Source: Clostridia bacterium | GTDB taxonomy: Bacteria > Bacillota > Clostridia > DUPQ01 | Length of the DNA stretch: 8,602 nt | Reading direction: 5' to 3' | Assembly: GCA_028690885.1 (NCBI GenBank) | Contig: JAQVAJ010000046.1 | Span: forward strand, 1-8,602 | Shown: positions 7,098-8,602 of the stretch, piece by piece | Position numbering within the stretch: position 1 is the stretch's first letter | Layout of the letters: every line of letters starts with the position of its first letter | The notes under the pieces: model-generated | What the model was told of the DNA's origin: nothing | The model's database searches: none | The model's input: only the letters and a program-made list of their open reading frames with translations | Position numbers and translations under genes: made by a program

Positions 7098-7113
7098 GTT
7101 ATGATTATAACAT
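7096..7113. promoter_or_regulatory. Perfect 18-base palindrome over the start of the NlpC/P60 gene (possible operator)
   Basis: ATGTTAT (7096-7102) and ATAACAT (7107-7113) are perfect inverted repeats around a 4-base centre. The palindrome covers the minus-strand TATAAT and reaches the ATG of the NlpC/P60 gene. A bound protein would block polymerase there, hence the operator suggestion. That role is inference; no regulator is encoded nearby. Confidence 0.4.
7104..7109 (-). promoter_or_regulatory. Candidate -10 box for the NlpC/P60 gene
   Basis: On the minus strand TATAAT occupies 7109 down to 7104, with exactly 6 bases to the ATG at 7097. A start at the usual distance would fall on or next to the A of the ATG, predicting a leaderless or nearly leaderless transcript. 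That agrees with the missing Shine-Dalgarno. No good -35 is seen at 16-18 bases; the region there is TATAAA-like. Confidence 0.45.
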
Positions 7114-7125
7114 CGCAAATGATGT

Positions 7126-7137
7126 TTTTATATAAAA
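7126..7137. repeat. AT-only palindrome at the centre of the divergent promoter region
   Basis: TTTTATATAAAA is a perfect 12-base palindrome. Its centre (7131.5) falls within half a base of the midpoint between the two divergent TATAAT boxes (7104-7109 minus, 7153-7158 plus). The -35 regions of both promoters would overlap here, so polymerase binding could be mutually exclusive. Function is inferred, and AT-rich palindromes also arise by chance. Confidence 0.4.
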
Positions 7138-7139
7138 CG

Positions 7140-7162
7140 TGTTATTGTGGTTTATAATAACA
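7140..7162 (+). promoter_or_regulatory. Candidate rplI promoter -10 within an inverted repeat
   Basis: TGTTATT (7140-7146) and AATAACA (7156-7162) form 7-base arms around a 9-base spacer. A plus-strand TATAAT sits at 7153-7158, about 34 bases before the rplI ATG, a reasonable position for the rplI-dnaB promoter. There is no convincing -35 (ATATAA at 17 bases). The TGTTAT half-site is shared with the palindrome at 7096-7113, but the spacing differs (9 against 4 bases). Confidence 0.45.
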
Positions 7163-7191
7163 TTAAATGACTGACTAATTCGGAGGAAATT

Positions 7192-7641
7192 ATGAAAGTA
7201 ATACTTACACAGGATGTTAAAAGCTTAGGGAAAAAGAATCAATTAATTAATGTCAGTGACGGATATGCAAGAAATTTTCTGTTTAAAAAAAAGTTAGCAA
7301 TTGAAGCTGACGCAAAGAATCTGAATATTATGAAGGATAAAATTCAGTCATATAATAGTAAAAGAGATAGAGAGCTTATAGAAGCCAATATATTAAAATC
7401 AAAACTTGAAGATAAAGAAGTCAAGATGGAGATGCTAGCTGGAGAAAACGGAAAACTTTTTGGTTCTATTACAACTAAAGATATAGCTGATGCAATAAAA
7501 AAACAACACAAGACTGAAATTGATAAAAGAAAAATTCATCTTGACGAACCTATAAAGAGCATTGGCACGACAAATGTTGCTATTAAAGTCCATAGTGATG
7601 TAAGCATAAGTATAAATATTGTTGTTACGGAGAAAAAATAA
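7192..7641 (+). CDS. rplI: 50S ribosomal protein L9
   Basis: L9 binds 23S rRNA in the large subunit and helps keep the reading frame. The 149-residue length is standard. The N-terminal rRNA-binding domain (1-52) contains LGKKNQLINVSDGYARNFLF, matching the L9 signature, although the glycine expected after NFL-x3 is lysine (K34). A charged helix (about 45-78) links it to the C-terminal domain, which ends SISINIVVTEKK. The Shine-Dalgarno GGAGG (7182-7186) is strong and 5 bases from the ATG. dnaB starts one base after the stop, so the two genes are almost certainly co-transcribed. The rpsF-ssb-rpsR set that accompanies rplI in many bacteria is not here; the upstream neighbour is a divergent cell-wall hydrolase. 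Confidence 0.97.
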   Translation: MKVILTQDVKSLGKKNQLINVSDGYARNFLFKKKLAIEADAKNLNIMKDKIQSYNSKRDRELIEANILKSKLEDKEVKMEMLAGENGKLFGSITTKDIADAIKKQHKTEIDKRKIHLDEPIKSIGTTNVAIKVHSDVSISINIVVTEKK

Positions 7642-7642
7642 A

Positions 7643-8602
7643 ATGACTAACAGTGTAAAAAGGATTCCTCCACACAATGAAGAAGCTGAGCAGTATGTAT
7701 TAGGTTGCTTACTTCTAGACAGCTCTTCTTTTGAACCTGTTCAAAAAAGAATTGACTCATCTATGTTCTATAATAAAGCAAATCAGAATGTATATATAAG
7801 TTTGCAGGCAGTTTTTATGAGTGGAATACCTGTTGATATAATATCTGTATCCGAGCAGATGAAGAAAGATAACACACTAAATGAATCAGGTGGAGTTGAA
7901 TATCTTAACAAACTGGCATCACAGATAGTATCATCATCCAGTGCCGAATATTATGCTTCAATTATATTTGATAAATACATACTCAGATCTTTAATTACCG
8001 TAAGTGCTGAAGTATTTGAAGAAGGATATAAGGATTCAAAAGACGCAAAGGAACTTTTAGAATATTCACAACAAAAACTTTTTGATTTATCTGAACAATC
8101 TGACACACAGGGTGTAAGGAAAATTAGTGACCTTATTATACAACGCATGACATATTTTAGAGAAATAAGTAAAACAAAAAGAATGCCTGAAAGGATTGAA
8201 ACAGGCTTTGCGGACCTTGATAAAAATATTTTAGGTTTTCAACCTGGGGATTTCGTTTTGATAGCAGCAAGACCTTCAGTGGGAAAATCAACACTGGCAA
8301 TGAATATGGCTCAGAACATGGCTATCAGAAAAGGTAAGAAGGTGTTATTTTTAAGTTTAGAAATGTCTGGCGAACAGCTTACTGATAGGATTATTGCTTC
8401 AGAAGCGAGAGTATCAAATCTAAAACTTCAAAAAGGTGAAGCAGACCAGAATGAATGGGCTAAAGTAACAGCTACTGCAGGTGTTGTTCATGAAGCTAAA
8501 ATATTTATTGATGATACATCATCAATAACTGTTGCAGATATAAGGTCGAAATGCAGACGTTTTAAAAGTTCTGAAAATCTGGATATTGTTTTTATTGATT
8601 AT
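7643..8602 (+). CDS. dnaB: Replicative DNA helicase DnaB (DnaC in Bacillus naming), N-terminal 320 residues, cut by the window
   Basis: This is the hexameric 5'-3' helicase of the replication fork. The gene starts at ATG 7643 with Shine-Dalgarno GGAGA (7629-7633) and stays open to the last base, giving 320 of an expected 440 or so residues. The N-terminal domain has RIPPHNEEAEQYVLGCLL (7-24). The RecA-like domain begins near TGFADLDKNILGFQPGDFVLIAARPSVGKST. The Walker A lysine is K215, followed by S216. The catalytic-glutamate motif FLSLEMS places E240, and the Walker B aspartate D319 in FIDY sits at the window edge. The AARPSVGK form of Walker A resembles the Firmicute helicase. Everything expected up to residue 320 is present. 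There is no intein in the visible part; the region after Walker B, a common intein site, cannot be judged. Confidence 0.97.
   Translation, partial: MTNSVKRIPPHNEEAEQYVLGCLLLDSSSFEPVQKRIDSSMFYNKANQNVYISLQAVFMSGIPVDIISVSEQMKKDNTLNESGGVEYLNKLASQIVSSSSAEYYASIIFDKYILRSLITVSAEVFEEGYKDSKDAKELLEYSQQKLFDLSEQSDTQGVRKISDLIIQRMTYFREISKTKRMPERIETGFADLDKNILGFQPGDFVLIAARPSVGKSTLAMNMAQNMAIRKGKKVLFLSLEMSGEQLTDRIIASEARVSNLKLQKGEADQNEWAKVTATAGVVHEAKIFIDDTSSITVADIRSKCRRFKSSENLDIVFIDY

Noticed and set aside
7098..7118. TTG start at 7118 (minus strand) for the NlpC/P60 gene
   Set aside because: It adds a hydrophilic MRCYNHN before a complete signal peptide and has no Shine-Dalgarno; ATG 7097 is a better start.

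Overview
The window looks like a stretch of low-GC (AT-rich) chromosome from a Firmicute, most likely a member of the Clostridia. The evidence is strong AGGAGG-type ribosome binding sites, the queA-tgt-yajC gene order, a SpoIID/LytB-type cell-wall enzyme, and rplI followed directly by the replicative helicase gene. No species is claimed. Gene content is mostly housekeeping. I see no rRNA, tRNA, CRISPR array, insertion sequence or phage gene.

Layout from left to right. Bases 1-716 hold the 3' part of an integral membrane protein resembling ABC-2-type exporter permeases. A candidate sigma-A promoter (735-762) then leads into a secreted SpoIID/LytB-domain protein (811-2403) with an apparent N-terminal SPOR-like module. 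After one base comes queA (2405-3433), then tgt (3494-4621) behind its own candidate extended -10 promoter, then yajC (4640-4993). A strong intrinsic terminator (5016-5043) closes this run. Only 27 bases later starts a DUF1624-type multi-pass membrane protein (5071-5829). It converges with a secreted SH3-NlpC/P60 cell-wall hydrolase on the minus strand (7097-5841). A symmetric, palindrome-rich divergent promoter region (about 7096-7162) separates that hydrolase from rplI (7192-7641) and dnaB (7643 to the window edge).

How the genes relate. QueA and Tgt act in one pathway, queuosine modification of the wobble base in GUN-anticodon tRNAs. YajC is the small membrane partner of the Sec translocon. 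The SpoIID-like protein and the NlpC/P60 protein both act outside the membrane on peptidoglycan, the first on glycan strands and the second on stem peptides. rplI and dnaB form a translation/replication pair. The DUF1624 protein may acylate an envelope glycan, but its substrate cannot be read from the sequence.

The features most worth a second look are the SPOR-SpoIID fusion, two genes that lack a Shine-Dalgarno and have a -10-like hexamer exactly 6 bases before the ATG (possible leaderless mRNAs), and the nested palindromes over the divergent hydrolase/rplI promoters. I found no convincing undescribed multi-gene system.
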